A stretch of DNA of 64,000 bases from Phytoseiulus persimilis (GCA_037576195.1 CM075102.1:44264745-44328744), one strand, 5' to 3'; shown: positions 42,001-45,300, counted from the stretch's first letter. A program made the numbers and translations. Notes: generated from the letters alone by a model not told the origin.

Positions 42001-42393
42001 TGGCTTTATAGTTTTTGAGTGATGAATATTCGAAGCAATCAAAACAACTGTGTTGTGGAGAGTCCAGCACAGTGCACTTGAGCCAAATTTTGTCACCGTT
42101 CTCGGTAAGTGATCGACCCCGAGCACAGGAGTGTCACTGCACGGATTGCGAGCAGTTCGAGCCCTCTCGAGAATCTGCGTTTCTTTCAGAACCCCAAGGA
42201 ATCCTCAGGATCGTGTTCAGCTCCCCTGGTGTCTCGGAACCCGTCACTAGTCTCCCAAATATTCACTGTGAAAGTTCCTCCTCTGAAATCGCCTGTGACC
42301 ATCGATGGCGAGATCATCGACGCAGAGCATTCCACTTCTTCATATTCTTCGTCGAACTCCTTGCACATCTACGACGCTGCCGAAGACTATTGA
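8215..42393 (+). CDS. sDscam: shortened Dscam gene (sDscam, beta type) with 25 alternative 5' cassettes
   Basis: Whole-gene entry. The product is a type I membrane adhesion protein with a signal peptide, variable Ig1 and Ig2, constant Ig3 (matching Ig9 of classical Dscam), three fibronectin III domains, one membrane span and a proline-rich tail. The 25 cassettes lie head to tail over 28 kb. One is spliced, presumably one per transcript, to the constant exon at 36880. The phases close exactly: every cassette ends in phase 1, and the 11 constant exons total 1961 nt. V3 plus constant exons gives 849 codons including the stop. Ig exons carry the C-x(10-13)-W and GNYTC core pattern; the NYT is also an N-glycosylation sequon. 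Known of the family: chelicerate sDscam genes use alternative promoters for such cassettes, and the isoforms give homophilic cell recognition. The beta type has two variable Ig domains, as here. Exon limits are inferred from GT-AG sites and phase, not from transcripts. Confidence 0.93.
9313..9393 (+). promoter_or_regulatory. V2 promoter element pair
   Basis: The core AGGTGGCACCACGTGTACTG (9313-9332) contains a perfect CACGTG E-box. The YY1-like GCCATCTTTG starts at 9385, 68 bp after the core (the longest spacing in the array) and 23 nt before the ATG. Confidence 0.7.
9408..10240 (+). CDS. sDscam: sDscam variable cassette V2 (signal peptide fused to Ig exon)
   Basis: Exons: 9408-9963 holds the signal peptide (MTEVLLKLVVAFCYV) and Ig1 plus half Ig2 in one open frame, with no splice sites at the usual position. 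10106-10240 holds the rest of Ig2 (GEYTCSASNGVGQP). About 30 extra residues sit between signal peptide and Ig1, as expected if a former intron became coding. Ig1 has CTVKF...FSWLKDG and SGNYTC. Strong DNA-level similarity to V1 in the FPAEAQLG block. Confidence 0.85.
10301..10320 (+). promoter_or_regulatory. orphan cassette-promoter core
   Basis: TTTTGGCGCCACATGACAG matches the cassette core through GGCGCCACATG. No GCCATNTT at the usual distance and no signal-peptide exon follow, so it is probably a relic of a lost cassette. Confidence 0.5.
10511..10530 (+). promoter_or_regulatory. promoter core of the pseudo-cassette
   Basis: AGGTGGCGCTCCCTGTACTG has the CTCF-like AGGTGGCGC half intact. It lies about 75 bp before a LINE insertion and most likely belonged to the cassette that the insertion broke. 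Confidence 0.5.
10590..11179 (+). mobile_element. 5'-truncated non-LTR retrotransposon (LINE) insertion
   Basis: The frame ending at 11114 reads VKDLGVNFTSDLKPETH, then YRAYKSLVLPSLLYGSEVW-like and LERFQRKFVRRAARKC-like blocks. This is the C-terminal, post-catalytic part of a CR1/Jockey-type reverse transcriptase. A short 3' tail ends in an 11-A run (11169-11179). The missing 5' part plus the A-tail is the usual outcome of target-primed integration. The left edge (near 10585-10605) is approximate. Confidence 0.85.
11190..11320 (+). pseudogene. broken sDscam cassette: Ig1 fragment after LINE
   Basis: Directly after the LINE A-tail an open stretch reads KLPVGIDVECATSQAKLLWLKD. This is the B-to-C strand core of Ig1 (V-G-x-D-V-x-C, ten residues, W-L-K-D). 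The frame then loses similarity and stops at the TGA ending 11320. There is no GNYTC block, no Ig2 and no signal-peptide exon. This is the remains of a cassette between V2 and V3, inactivated by the insertion or by decay before it. Confidence 0.75.
11908..11977 (+). promoter_or_regulatory. V3 promoter element pair
   Basis: Core GGATGGCGCCACGTGTACC at 11915, then GACGCCATGTTT with GCCAT at 11969 (50 bp later), 46 nt before the ATG. The GCCATG itself creates an upstream ATG. Confidence 0.75.
12015..12801 (+). CDS. sDscam: sDscam variable cassette V3
   Basis: Exons: signal peptide 12015-12075 (MECCLKVLILFYILM), Ig1 plus half Ig2 12189-12587, half Ig2 12676-12801. Ig1 opens FRVSPFGFPEVSAVGS and has CSTNE...LSWFKDG and SGNYTC. 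Ig2 starts PEWTSVPRDLSV and closes GTYKCLAQNDHG. It is followed by about 600 bp without cassette sequence. Confidence 0.9.
12802..13415. other. V3-V4 spacer
   Basis: No cassette exon or promoter core is visible. The open frames on both strands are short and unlike any known protein. Confidence 0.5.
13417..13496 (+). promoter_or_regulatory. V4 promoter element pair
   Basis: Core GGATGGAGCCACCTGTACTA (one change inside GGCGCC), then GCCATCTTTG at 13489, 61 bp later and 25 nt before the ATG. Confidence 0.65.
13514..14276 (+). CDS. sDscam: sDscam variable cassette V4
   Basis: Exons: signal peptide 13514-13586 (VRYSLFLLFSLEV core), 13668-14066, 14151-14276. Ig1 opens IPSAPIFAMPEEITVGSDIK, close to V7 (LPSVPTIAIPEKNSVGSDVK). 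The strand-C tryptophan of Ig1 is replaced (LELLKDG where others have LxWLKDG), although both cysteines remain. Ig2 reads PTWLAKPSEKVVLS and closes GCYTCIAQNIHG. The Ig fold may tolerate the Trp loss, but stability could differ. Confidence 0.88.
14362..14437 (+). promoter_or_regulatory. V5 promoter element pair
   Basis: Core GGATGGCGCCACGTGTATCA at 14367, GCCATATTGG at 14430 (58 bp), 33 nt before the ATG. Confidence 0.75.
14463..15213 (+). CDS. sDscam: sDscam variable cassette V5
   Basis: Exons: signal peptide 14463-14529 (MVRPKIVACAIVLSISL), 14619-15011, 15088-15213. Ig1 opens LPQVLPFRFSQRNIGS, nearly the V8 sequence (SPQIAPFRFSQRNVGS), with CVSEDATSLGWSKNG and AGNYTC. Ig2 reads PTWRKVPQDVALS, SPEPNITWTRGG, then GTYSCEARNEHG. 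V5 and V8 sit one position after the similar pair V4 and V7, which points to duplication of a block. Confidence 0.9.
15513..15576 (+). promoter_or_regulatory. V6 promoter element pair
   Basis: Core GTGTGGCGCCACATGTACTA, GCCATCTTTG at 15569 (46 bp), 31 nt before the ATG. Confidence 0.75.
15600..16344 (+). CDS. sDscam: sDscam variable cassette V6
   Basis: Exons: signal peptide 15600-15660 (MQLPGVLALVTLFL), 15749-16141, 16222-16344. Ig1 opens PPSVSPFGFPEENRLGGK and has CTSNDQSSLSWMKDG, SGNYTCNARNTYG. Ig2 reads PVWANNLEDLTLARN and AWIKDG, closing GIYVCNASNEHG. The last exon is 123 nt, one codon shorter than the common 126. Confidence 0.9.
16386..16461 (+). promoter_or_regulatory. V7 promoter element pair
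   Basis: Core GGATGGCGCCACATGTACCA matches the consensus exactly. GCCATTTTTG is at 16454 (57 bp), 24 nt before the ATG. Confidence 0.8.
16478..17230 (+). CDS. sDscam: sDscam variable cassette V7
   Basis: Exons: signal peptide 16478-16547 (GIMLVVVSSCLLINRIAL), 16629-17024, 17105-17230. Ig1 resembles V4 (IPEKNSVGSDVKITCFSSGA) but keeps the tryptophan (LTWLKDG). Ig2 reads PTWLETPEETILRG, ISWFKEGG, then GQYSCTATNIHG. Confidence 0.9.
17305..17382 (+). promoter_or_regulatory. V8 promoter element pair
   Basis: Core GGGTGGCGCCACATGAATCG, GCCATTTTGA at 17375 (59 bp), 32 nt before the ATG. Confidence 0.75.
17407..18295 (+). CDS. sDscam: sDscam variable cassette V8
   Basis: Exons: signal peptide 17407-17473 (LRLQALGLLCVVHLDFV core), 17551-17943, 18170-18295. 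The start of the Ig exon also stays open in another frame, so the correct frame is set by phase 1 from the signal exon. It gives SPQIAPFRFSQRNVGS, CISEDATSLVWSKDG and SGNYTCTARNSEG. Ig2: PKWLKIPQDTVLS, PEPNITWTHAGG, GSYSCEAQNEHG. The second intron (226 bp) is longer than usual here. Confidence 0.88.
18511..18591 (+). promoter_or_regulatory. V9 promoter element pair
   Basis: Core GATATGGCGCCACGGACACC (3' half diverged), GCCATTTTCA at 18584 (62 bp), 37 nt before the ATG. Confidence 0.65.
18621..19391 (+). CDS. sDscam: sDscam variable cassette V9
   Basis: Exons: signal peptide 18621-18687 (hydrophobic core MFALLCSLAVTG), 18773-19174, 19266-19391. Ig1: PPKISPFEFTENTVGGEVK, CVSSGISSLTWSKNG, SGNYTCTARSKDG. 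Ig2: PKWEKVPERTISLG, ITWKKDGG, GAYSCQASNSHG. It shares the ISPFxFTE motif with V11 and V13. Confidence 0.9.
19392..20026. other. V9-V10 spacer with an orphan promoter core
   Basis: At 19480-19500 the sequence TACTTGGCACCACATGGCTC matches the second half of the cassette core. No GCCATNTT, signal exon or Ig sequence follows before the V10 promoter. It is likely the trace of a deleted cassette. Confidence 0.4.
20028..20091 (+). promoter_or_regulatory. V10 promoter element pair
   Basis: Core CGGATGCCGCCACCTGTATC (one change in GGCGCC), GACGCCATGTTG with GCCAT at 20084 (46 bp), 50 nt before the ATG. Confidence 0.7.
20134..20886 (+). CDS. sDscam: sDscam variable cassette V10
   Basis: Exons: signal peptide 20134-20188 (MLVTFILFEVIWRCL), 20277-20675, 20761-20886. 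Ig1: APEISPFGFPEAPLGAE, CISSIRSKLVWFRDQ, QGMLVLTIRK, SGNYTCIGTNQLGSGSFSAF. Ig2 begins with the distinctive VPHPPQWEVVP. These blocks recur in V12 (VPYPPEWNEVP), two positions away. Ig2 closes GHYVCRAVNKYG. Confidence 0.9.
20947..21014 (+). promoter_or_regulatory. V11 promoter element pair
   Basis: Core GCATGGCGCCACATGTACCG, GACGCCATTGT at 21007 (48 bp), 43 nt before the ATG. The whole string GGCCGATGCATGGCGCCACA also stands before V13. Confidence 0.78.
21050..21835 (+). CDS. sDscam: sDscam variable cassette V11
   Basis: Exons: signal peptide 21050-21110 (MEVVSGLLFLMILC), 21226-21618, 21704-21835. Ig1: KPKISPFAFTESNVGGE, CVSGGRNKFRWTKG, IHELPGTSVLSIENL, SGNYTCTAHNDEGESSF. It is the nearest relative of V13. 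Ig2: PEWTRVPENPVVTG, VVWSRNGG, GLYSCAATNQHG. The last exon is 132 nt. Confidence 0.9.
21923..21985 (+). promoter_or_regulatory. V12 promoter element pair
   Basis: Core GGATGGCGCCACATGTATCA, GACGCCATGTTA with GCCAT at 21978 (46 bp), 57 nt before the ATG. Confidence 0.78.
22035..22794 (+). CDS. sDscam: sDscam variable cassette V12
   Basis: Exons: signal peptide 22035-22089 (MLLALIISSVIGSNWV), 22178-22576, 22669-22794. Ig1: TPKISPFGFSETSLGSE, CISSVKSALTWLFDG, QGMLVLTIEKLRREHSGNYTC. Ig2: VPYPPEWNEVPDKHVVV, VSWFRNGG, and an unusual strand F, LYECQASNEYG. Duplicate partner of V10. Confidence 0.9.
22893..22960 (+). promoter_or_regulatory. V13 promoter element pair
   Basis: Core GCATGGCGCCACATGTACCG, the same as in V11, then GACGCCATGTTT with GCCAT at 22953 (49 bp), 58 nt before the ATG. 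Confidence 0.8.
23011..23770 (+). CDS. sDscam: sDscam variable cassette V13
   Basis: Exons: signal peptide 23011-23071 (MGLQRVVLLTVALISHT), 23174-23566, 23645-23770. Ig1: TPKISPFSFTESSVGSE, CVSMGRNTFSWARDG, IQELPGMSVLTVENL, SGNYTCTARNLDG. Ig2: PVWVRVPEDMRLSVG, VEWLQNGG, GVYTCRAENNHG. Duplicate partner of V11. Confidence 0.9.
23771..24384. other. V13-V14 spacer
   Basis: About 610 bp without a recognisable cassette exon, promoter core or other gene. Confidence 0.5.
24385..24460 (+). promoter_or_regulatory. V14 promoter element pair
   Basis: Core CGGATGGCGCCACGTGCATC, GAGCCATTTTTG with GCCAT at 24453 (57 bp), 43 nt before the ATG. Confidence 0.75.
24496..25255 (+). CDS. sDscam: sDscam variable cassette V14
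   Basis: Exons: signal peptide 24496-24550 (MQLTQFLALFVLFSFG), 24630-25028, 25136-25255. Ig1: VPAITPFSFPDNPSVGSQ, CFAGGGSNLVWLKDG, NGFLVLSIDNVQ, TGNYTCAARNGDA. The CFAGGG block is shared only with V17. Ig2: PQWTSVPEEVVIAKS, PNITWLRKNG, GSYRCVASNAHG. The last exon is 120 nt. Confidence 0.9.
25321..25380 (+). promoter_or_regulatory. V15 promoter element pair
   Basis: Core GGGTGGCGCCACATGTACCG, TCGCCATGTTGG with GCCAT at 25373 (42 bp, the shortest spacing), 51 nt before the ATG. Confidence 0.78.
25424..26149 (+). CDS. sDscam: sDscam variable cassette V15
   Basis: Exons: signal peptide 25424-25475 (MIRFYSVIICALSTAI), 25558-25956, 26024-26149. Ig1: KPPISPFAFPENVPVGN, CVSGADVILQWFKDG, EGILILMIAKA, SGNYTCVARNSEG. 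Ig2: PEWVKVPKDLEVL, ISWALGEG (the usual K/R-N/D-G turn is changed), KYSCRAWNAYG. Partner of V18. Confidence 0.9.
26333..26400 (+). promoter_or_regulatory. V16 promoter element pair
   Basis: Core CGGATGGCGCCACCGGTACC (E-box position broken), GACGCCATCTTA with GCCAT at 26393 (49 bp), 35 nt before the ATG. A decayed GGCCAACGGATCGG stands at 26193. Confidence 0.72.
26428..27177 (+). CDS. sDscam: sDscam variable cassette V16
   Basis: Exons: signal peptide 26428-26482 (MIEVSLSLLWIVFAVV), 26576-26965, 27049-27177. Ig1: IPKVSPFVISENTAGSELK, CTSSSAEELIWLRDG, and SGNFTC in place of SGNYTC (sequon kept). Ig2: PKWVRIPEEKAMISS, ITWSRGGG, GIYQCSATNEYG. The Ig exon is the shortest of the typical cassettes (390 nt). 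Confidence 0.9.
27257..27333 (+). promoter_or_regulatory. V17 promoter element pair
   Basis: Core GAATGGCGCCACATGTGTTA, GAAGCCATCTTTG with GCCAT at 27326 (58 bp), 41 nt before the ATG. Confidence 0.75.
27367..28112 (+). CDS. sDscam: sDscam variable cassette V17
   Basis: Exons: signal peptide 27367-27424 (MNVRRLFVVLPVMMSSI), 27509-27910, 27993-28112. The first intron (84 bp) has no stop in frame, so its retention would still give an open reading frame. Ig1: SPPITPFSFSETNLVGTQ, CFAGGGGKMSWLKDG, AGNYTCYAQGPNG. Ig2: PQWLSVPEDLIVTE, ITWFNGDG, GSYICEAANPHG. Partner of V14. Confidence 0.9.
28181..28242 (+). promoter_or_regulatory. V18 promoter element pair
   Basis: Core GGATGGCGCCACGAGTATCG, TCGCCATGTTGT with GCCAT at 28235 (44 bp), 48 nt before the ATG. 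Confidence 0.75.
28283..29025 (+). CDS. sDscam: sDscam variable cassette V18
   Basis: Exons: signal peptide 28283-28349 (RGFSIFCALLCLRTV core), 28432-28833, 28906-29025. Ig1: KPSISSFAFPEIVSLGAS, CVSESQSSLQWLKDG, AGNYTCTARNRHG. Ig2: PAWIKVPKDASFLG, VKWYANGKG, EYSCQAENAYGKIRHDF. Partner of V15 (both carry VPKD after the Ig2 start and IR/IG-HDF-type ends). Confidence 0.9.
29026..29511. other. V18-V19 spacer with an orphan promoter core
   Basis: At 29104-29130 the string GGCCTACGGATGGAGCCACC followed by TGTACC is a near-full cassette core. No GCCATNTT, signal exon or Ig exon follows before the V19 promoter at 29514. It looks like the start of a lost cassette. Confidence 0.55.
29514..29578 (+). 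promoter_or_regulatory. V19 promoter element pair
   Basis: Core GGATGGCGCCACCTGTACCA, GGCGCCATGTTGG with GCCAT at 29571 (47 bp), 52 nt before the ATG. Confidence 0.78.
29623..30298 (+). CDS. sDscam: sDscam variable cassette V19 (Ig2 intron absent)
   Basis: Exons: signal peptide 29623-29680 (MWLYMTSVILTTAA), then a single 525-nt exon, 29774-30298, for all of Ig1 and Ig2. Ig1: APSISPFGFPDRAVVGTE, CISSDATSLTLLRDG (the tryptophan is replaced by Leu), VGNYTCKAKNREG. Ig2 is continuous through the usual intron site: IVWTYNGIVVHRG, then GAYTCVATNQHG. First of four consecutive cassettes with this intron loss. Confidence 0.9.
30532..30608 (+). promoter_or_regulatory. V20 promoter element pair
   Basis: Core GGATGGCGCCACGAGTATCG, as in V18, then AACGCCATATTTG with GCCAT at 30601 (58 bp), 45 nt before the ATG. 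Confidence 0.75.
30646..31332 (+). CDS. sDscam: sDscam variable cassette V20 (Ig2 intron absent)
   Basis: Exons: signal peptide 30646-30706 (NFVLMMFIMIRGVL core) and 30805-31332 (528 nt, both Ig domains). Ig1: KPSITPFGFPDKTSVGSL, CYSSNADQLSWLKNG, SGNYTCAAGNKDG. Ig2: PEWRKRPPDRKVV, VEWLKGGHRFQQG, GVYTCVAINDYG. Confidence 0.92.
31384..31461 (+). promoter_or_regulatory. V21 promoter element pair
   Basis: Core GGATGGCGCCACATGTACCA matches the consensus exactly. TCGCCATTTTTG has GCCAT at 31454 (58 bp), 38 nt before the ATG. Confidence 0.8.
31492..32166 (+). CDS. sDscam: sDscam variable cassette V21 (Ig2 intron absent)
   Basis: Exons: signal peptide 31492-31549 (MFSGIRCVLWVVAV) and 31642-32166 (525 nt). 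Ig1: RPIITPFVFPETSIVGSA, CISSNADTSSWLKDG, SGNYTCEARNQIG. Ig2: PTWTLKPPERAIL, VRWFRDGEIYPTG, ATYTCVASNKHG. The ISSNAD block is shared with V20 (YSSNAD). Confidence 0.92.
32225..32302 (+). promoter_or_regulatory. V22 promoter element pair
   Basis: Core CGGATGGCGCCACGCGTACT, GCAGCCATGTTTC with GCCAT at 32295 (58 bp), 36 nt before the ATG. Confidence 0.75.
32331..32983 (+). CDS. sDscam: sDscam variable cassette V22 (Ig2 intron absent)
   Basis: Exons: signal peptide 32331-32391 (MLPSLSGVFLLLLTPQL) and 32462-32983 (522 nt). Ig1: VPSVSPFAFLEKNPVGSL, CFSASAQSLNWLRDG, SGNYSCVASNREG (sequon NYS). Ig2: PTFRKTLRNRTIL, LLWRKDGKILQRS, GRYTCSASNEYG. Confidence 0.92.
33036..33108 (+). promoter_or_regulatory. 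V23 promoter element pair
   Basis: Core GGGTGGCGCCACATGGATCG, GGCCATTTTGA with GCCAT at 33101 (54 bp), 50 nt before the ATG. Confidence 0.75.
33151..33967 (+). CDS. sDscam: sDscam variable cassette V23
   Basis: Exons: signal peptide 33151-33208 (MWPHVSLIIVCFF; the ATG is fixed by the phase-1 donor at GCAG|GTCAGT), 33299-33694, 33842-33967. Ig1: SPTVAPFTFPSYVPIGTK, CSSLEESSLSWAKDG, VGNYTCTARNRFG. Ig2: PVWKIRPIDTNAG, IVWLKNGG, GVYTCNAKNPYG. It has the Ig2 intron that V19-V22 lack. Confidence 0.9.
34036..34100 (+). promoter_or_regulatory. V24 promoter element pair
   Basis: Core GTGTGGCGCCACGGGTACCA, CACGCCATCTTG with GCCAT at 34093 (45 bp), 39 nt before the ATG. Confidence 0.75.
34132..34797 (+). 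CDS. sDscam: sDscam variable cassette V24 (signal peptide fused to Ig exon)
   Basis: Exons: 34132-34588 holds the signal peptide (MFLLLLKSIVLILEI) and Ig1 plus half Ig2 without an intron; 34672-34797 holds the rest of Ig2. Ig1: LEVGKFSFPTTNGVGSR, CFANEDSDLKWYKDG, AGNYTCEATNHGG. Ig2: PQWVSTPKDITLTRN, ITWSKNGG, GPYECEASNEHG. Unlike V2, no extra linker remains between signal peptide and Ig1. Confidence 0.9.
34798..35158. other. V24-V25 spacer
   Basis: About 360 bp with no cassette exon, promoter core or other gene that I can recognise. Confidence 0.5.
35159..35226 (+). promoter_or_regulatory. V25 promoter element pair, diverged
   Basis: TTCATGGAGCCACTAGTTCC aligns with the core at about two thirds of positions. 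TCGCCATTCTC has GCCAT at 35219 (55 bp), 23 nt before the ATG. Confidence 0.45.
35242..36615 (+). CDS. sDscam: sDscam variable cassette V25 (last, divergent, four exons)
   Basis: Exons: signal peptide 35242-35302 (MMTPILCGALLIFT), Ig1 35381-35659, half Ig2 36270-36425, half Ig2 36502-36615, all phase 1. Ig1: APRIQPFTVPEKLTVND, CAVTSGAKPVTFSWRKNG, NGNYSCVVQNSFG. Uniquely, an intron (610 bp) separates Ig1 from Ig2. Ig2 is odd: APFWTASDLPTELS, IC as the first cysteine, and LSLLKCGND where others have xxWxKxGG (tryptophan gone, a cysteine added). It closes GKYACVAANELG. The final donor (AGAG|GTGTTG) is weak. This may be an ancestral-type cassette or one losing function. Confidence 0.72.
36710..36733 (-). 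promoter_or_regulatory. cassette core in reverse orientation before the constant exons
   Basis: On the minus strand the bases read GCCGATAGATGGCACCACAT and continue GTAC. This is the cassette core with two changes, pointing toward the array rather than with it. A YY1-like ATGGCGG lies at 36749-36755. No minus-strand signal exon or Ig sequence is associated. The position, 146 bp before constant exon 1, suggests a regulatory anchor or an antisense promoter (inference). Confidence 0.7.
36809..36826 (-). promoter_or_regulatory. second, weaker reverse-orientation core
   Basis: The minus strand reads GCGCGCCACATGCCCG, with the ten bases GCGCCACATG identical to the core consensus. It is much weaker than the copy at 36710 and could be chance. 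Confidence 0.35.
36880..38252 (+). CDS. sDscam: sDscam constant Ig3 (exons C1-C2)
   Basis: C1 36880-37027 (acceptor GATGCAG|TG) reads VPAKFEEKHSVVTARKGE and LTCEAQGDTPLHIKWSKG. C2 38104-38252 reads NEIYETYQDQSMKSELFISN and GAIYTCLAENEHGHDE. The wording matches Ig9 of classical Dscam (PARFEEK...LTCEA...; RYEIRE-type start of the second half), the domain that precedes FnIII 1 there. So the gene corresponds to Dscam with Ig1-Ig6 and later distal Ig domains missing. C1 takes phase-1 joints from every cassette and leaves in phase 2. Confidence 0.92.
37028..38103. other. constant intron C1-C2
   Basis: A 1,076-bp intron splits Ig3. I see no alternative exon in it. A 128-codon minus-strand frame (37335-37721) has no recognisable content. 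Confidence 0.55.
38336..40087 (+). CDS. sDscam: sDscam constant fibronectin III domains 1-3 (exons C3-C6)
   Basis: C3 38336-38629 is FnIII 1 (EVPQPPRDIKISETWS, SISWTPPYSGNSPI, YTVQYW, AYQVSIVADNAVG). C4 38764-38992 with C5 39077-39173 is FnIII 2 (PTDFHVEPKGPHTI, VSWKPPP, YYIGYKP, then VVAKAFNGAGVG). The end of C5 (PPPPR) with C6 39910-40087 starts FnIII 3 (VFVGATGTSSITVQW, YIVYYRPDSD). All joints keep frame. The 736-bp intron between C5 and C6 (39174-39909) holds no exon I can support. Confidence 0.9.
40272..40552 (+). CDS. sDscam: sDscam constant exon C7: end of FnIII 3 and membrane span
   Basis: It begins GTLYQIYVSATNDFGIGDPS (the G strand of FnIII 3), then a serine-rich stalk, then the hydrophobic span MFVLIPVLASLVTIVVVII through VTWVCL (about 40433-40510). 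A basic stop-transfer sequence HRIKARHAR follows, so the topology is type I. It enters in phase 1 and leaves in phase 0. Confidence 0.92.
40648..42393 (+). CDS. sDscam: sDscam cytoplasmic tail (exons C8-C11)
   Basis: C8 40648-40729 (AIPMDPKTYMTIARSRMA) may instead start at 40615, adding 11 residues in frame. C9 41126-41243 has MQTVVRTMPLGCAAQT. C10 41701-41881 has YVDIQQPPPLPPDHPVGPP, a good SH3/EVH1 ligand, and a NEEMKAFLMNHNG helix-like stretch. C11 42190-42393 has SSTSSYSSSNSLHIYDA and ends EDY. Phases close throughout. Intron 41244-41700 contains a TGA-rich low-complexity run (about 41360-41430). If C8 is read through, the frame stays open to 41109 and gives a different proline-rich tail. 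Confidence 0.8.
42068..42104 (+). other. possible 37-nt alternative micro-exon of the sDscam tail
   Basis: A strong donor (CTCG|GTAAGT) and an acceptor (GTCCAG|CA) frame 37 nt between C10 and C11, starting in phase 0 (HSALEPNFVTVL). Inclusion would shift C11 into another frame and replace the SSYSSS...EDY end. It is supported only by splice-site appearance. Confidence 0.35.
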
Positions 42394-45300
42394 ACGTTTG
42401 ATGCTCGCTCACTGAATCCAGAAACCCATGAAAAACCGTGATCAGTCATCTCCCCTAAAACGTCAGGAAGAAATATGAGATATCGCAATGTAAGTCGCCA
42501 GGGTCCGAGCTAGCTGCCGGATTTCCGTCTGAATGCGATTTTCTCGCTCAAAAAATCAGGGCAGAATATTTGTGATTTGACTGCGCGACATCCCGGACTC
42601 GGTGTCTGATGGACGCCGAGCCTTTATCGTCATTGTGTGCTCGAAGCTGTGGATGGAGTGGAACATTCAGTCGGCTGAAAATTCCTGAAGAAGTGAGAGC
42701 AATGATTCGTAGAGTTTCTGAATGAGAGGTGTAGTTAGGTCTGAGTGGTGCTTGCAAACAAAAACAGCTCGAGTTAGAACAAAAGAGCTAAGACTGATCC
42801 AGCGGTGCGCGTGACGGACTGAATCTCGATTTTCCGGAAGACGGCCGACGAAACGCGCGGAAAACTCTGGTAGAAATTTTCCTTGTTATCAACTGTGGAG
42901 CGGGAGCAAAAATTTGAAAATTCTCTCGATCCAAAAGTCTCAATCATGGTTTGAGCTCATATGATACTTAAGCGTCTCGCATCAGTTGAAGAGAGAGATT
43001 TATCTCAGTATTTAAAGCACTTGAAACGGCTGATGAGTTCAGCGATCAGTGGTACCTCGACGAAATTTGCTGGATCCCAAAAACGTCGAGAGCCCCAACT
43101 TCGTCTGAAGAATCACGTCATCGCGGTACCCCTGTTCAACTGTGAATATTGTAAAAAAAATATTTTAGTGACTTCGTCTTCGTAACATACGAATAACTCT
43201 TCTGCTCAGAAATACCCAAGACTTGTGTGGATAAAAACGTATTACATTCTTATTTATCCGATCATAGTATTTCCCAATCAGTGCGGCTACTCGGTGGGGT
43301 AGCTTCCATCTAGTCAAAAGACGGAACCCGCGTCCATTCTTATCCTGAGTTTCAAAAGCAACTGAGTTAACATCAACTCGTAGTCGAAACTCAATGGTGT
43401 ACTCGCGTGAGCATAAGATGGACCTCAAGCGGCGAAAGTTTTGGATACACGCGCCAAAAGACTGGAGCTGATAGCTACGATAGGAATGTAACGGGAAGAA
43501 TTCCCAGATTTCAAGAGAATTCGTAAGTAACCAATAGTCAAACATTCGTCAATAAACGAAACTCATGTTAAACATTCACATCGCTCGTATATGTTTTTTC
43601 ATGAATCAGCCATTACGGCTGATAGGGATCCACACTGATACGCCTTGGACGAAAGCTGGCTAGGAATCTACGAGCAGGGAGCTCATCGACTGTCAGCGAC
43701 GAACGTCCATTCATTCCCCCAATATGAGGTGCTCTGTTAGCAGTAAATGATCACTTTTTGCAATAGTTCCGAATGCCAGGCCGTAGCAGGGGCACGTCAT
43801 TCTTGAGCGACCGTTCAAGTTCATATCCCGTGAAATTCATATATTCAATGGATTCGAAACAGCTGCCAAAAAGCAATCGAGTGCTTGATGAGCCGGTCGT
43901 CGTTTTTGATGCGGATTCCTGGATCCAAGATCATGATCATCAGAGTGCCCTCTACGACCGGCTCTTCACTACATCGAGCGTTGCTACTCCGTGGTATAGG
44001 TCTTCCTGATGATTGCAAGAGCTGTGTCACCCAGCTACGTCCAGATCCAGCGATGCCATGAGGTCAGGCAGCCTCCGGATCATTGCGTGCATCGTTGCGT
44101 GTTGGAATATTTTCAAGTTTTTTTCCGTTTGAGTTTCAACTTCCTTTGCGACTTGCTGTTATTCCGCCAAGCGTCTCTGCGCAGCTCCGGGATCCTGATC
44201 TGAATCACGGCCCATGGAGGTGGCCGAGGATATAACTTTATGATCAGAGTTGAGTGGGTTCCCGAGTTGATCAGTCGGGGAAAGCTCATTCGTGCGAGAT
44301 TCCAGAGTTCCATGTTTCAATCCATTGCTTGTAGGAGAACGCTAAGGATCGATGACGAAAACGAGTGCTGTTGGGACGCATGATTTGTTCAAAACACAGG
44401 AACAAGGTTGAGAGCGAGCGGAATCCGTCATTCAGGATGCGTGCCTCAGGGCCAGAACCTTGACACCAGAGCACCACGGAGAATATTGTTCCGAAGGAGT
44501 CATGACGAAACAACTGACTCGAGAATCATCACGGAACCCGACTTTTCCGGCCCGGTTCCTCCATGGTTTCAACATGAGGTTTGCCACTCATACAACTTAT
44601 TCCAACCAGCCCATCGCGGACCACGAGCATAGCAGCCAGGGGGCGGGGAGGCGAGCGTGTAGCTCAAGGAAAACGCACTAAAGAGCTCCAAGTGGCTCAG
44701 GGAGATAACCGGCGTCGGTGTCGACATCGACGCACTCCACCGAGATCAGTTGAGCAGCTGAGAAAGCACTCGAGCTCAAAAAGCTACTACACCTGACGCA
44801 GCCGCGGTGTTTTGAGAGCCAGTGAGAGGGTCGTAGCCGCAGGTCGGCTGTGTGTTTCTCTATTACAATGTTACACCTGATTTAGGAACAGATGTGCCTT
44901 GCAATGATGTGACACCGCACACGCTGTATGCAAAGAATCAGAGAATGAGTCATTTCTACTAGTTCGCAAAGTGGGAACTTCAGACTTCGGCCAAAGATTT
45001 CGGATCAGGGCTCCTCTCCTCACTAATTAGGGCCAGTGATTTTCGAATGATCTCTTTCGCCGCAGCTCTCGCATCAGGTGACCGCGGGTCGGCAACTTGA
45101 GGGCCCGTGATGCAGGCCAGGGAAACGCAGGAGCGTTGCGCTCCGAGCCCTGCTTCGTTCCGATTGAAACCGTAATACTCGATCGAATTGTCCCATCTCT
45201 GTTGGATGGTCAACTATGGTTTGTTAGCTCGTGTCACCTTGCTCCTGCAGTCGCTCCAACGGTGGCCATCGTGTATCGGGACCTTTCTTACCCTCTCTTC

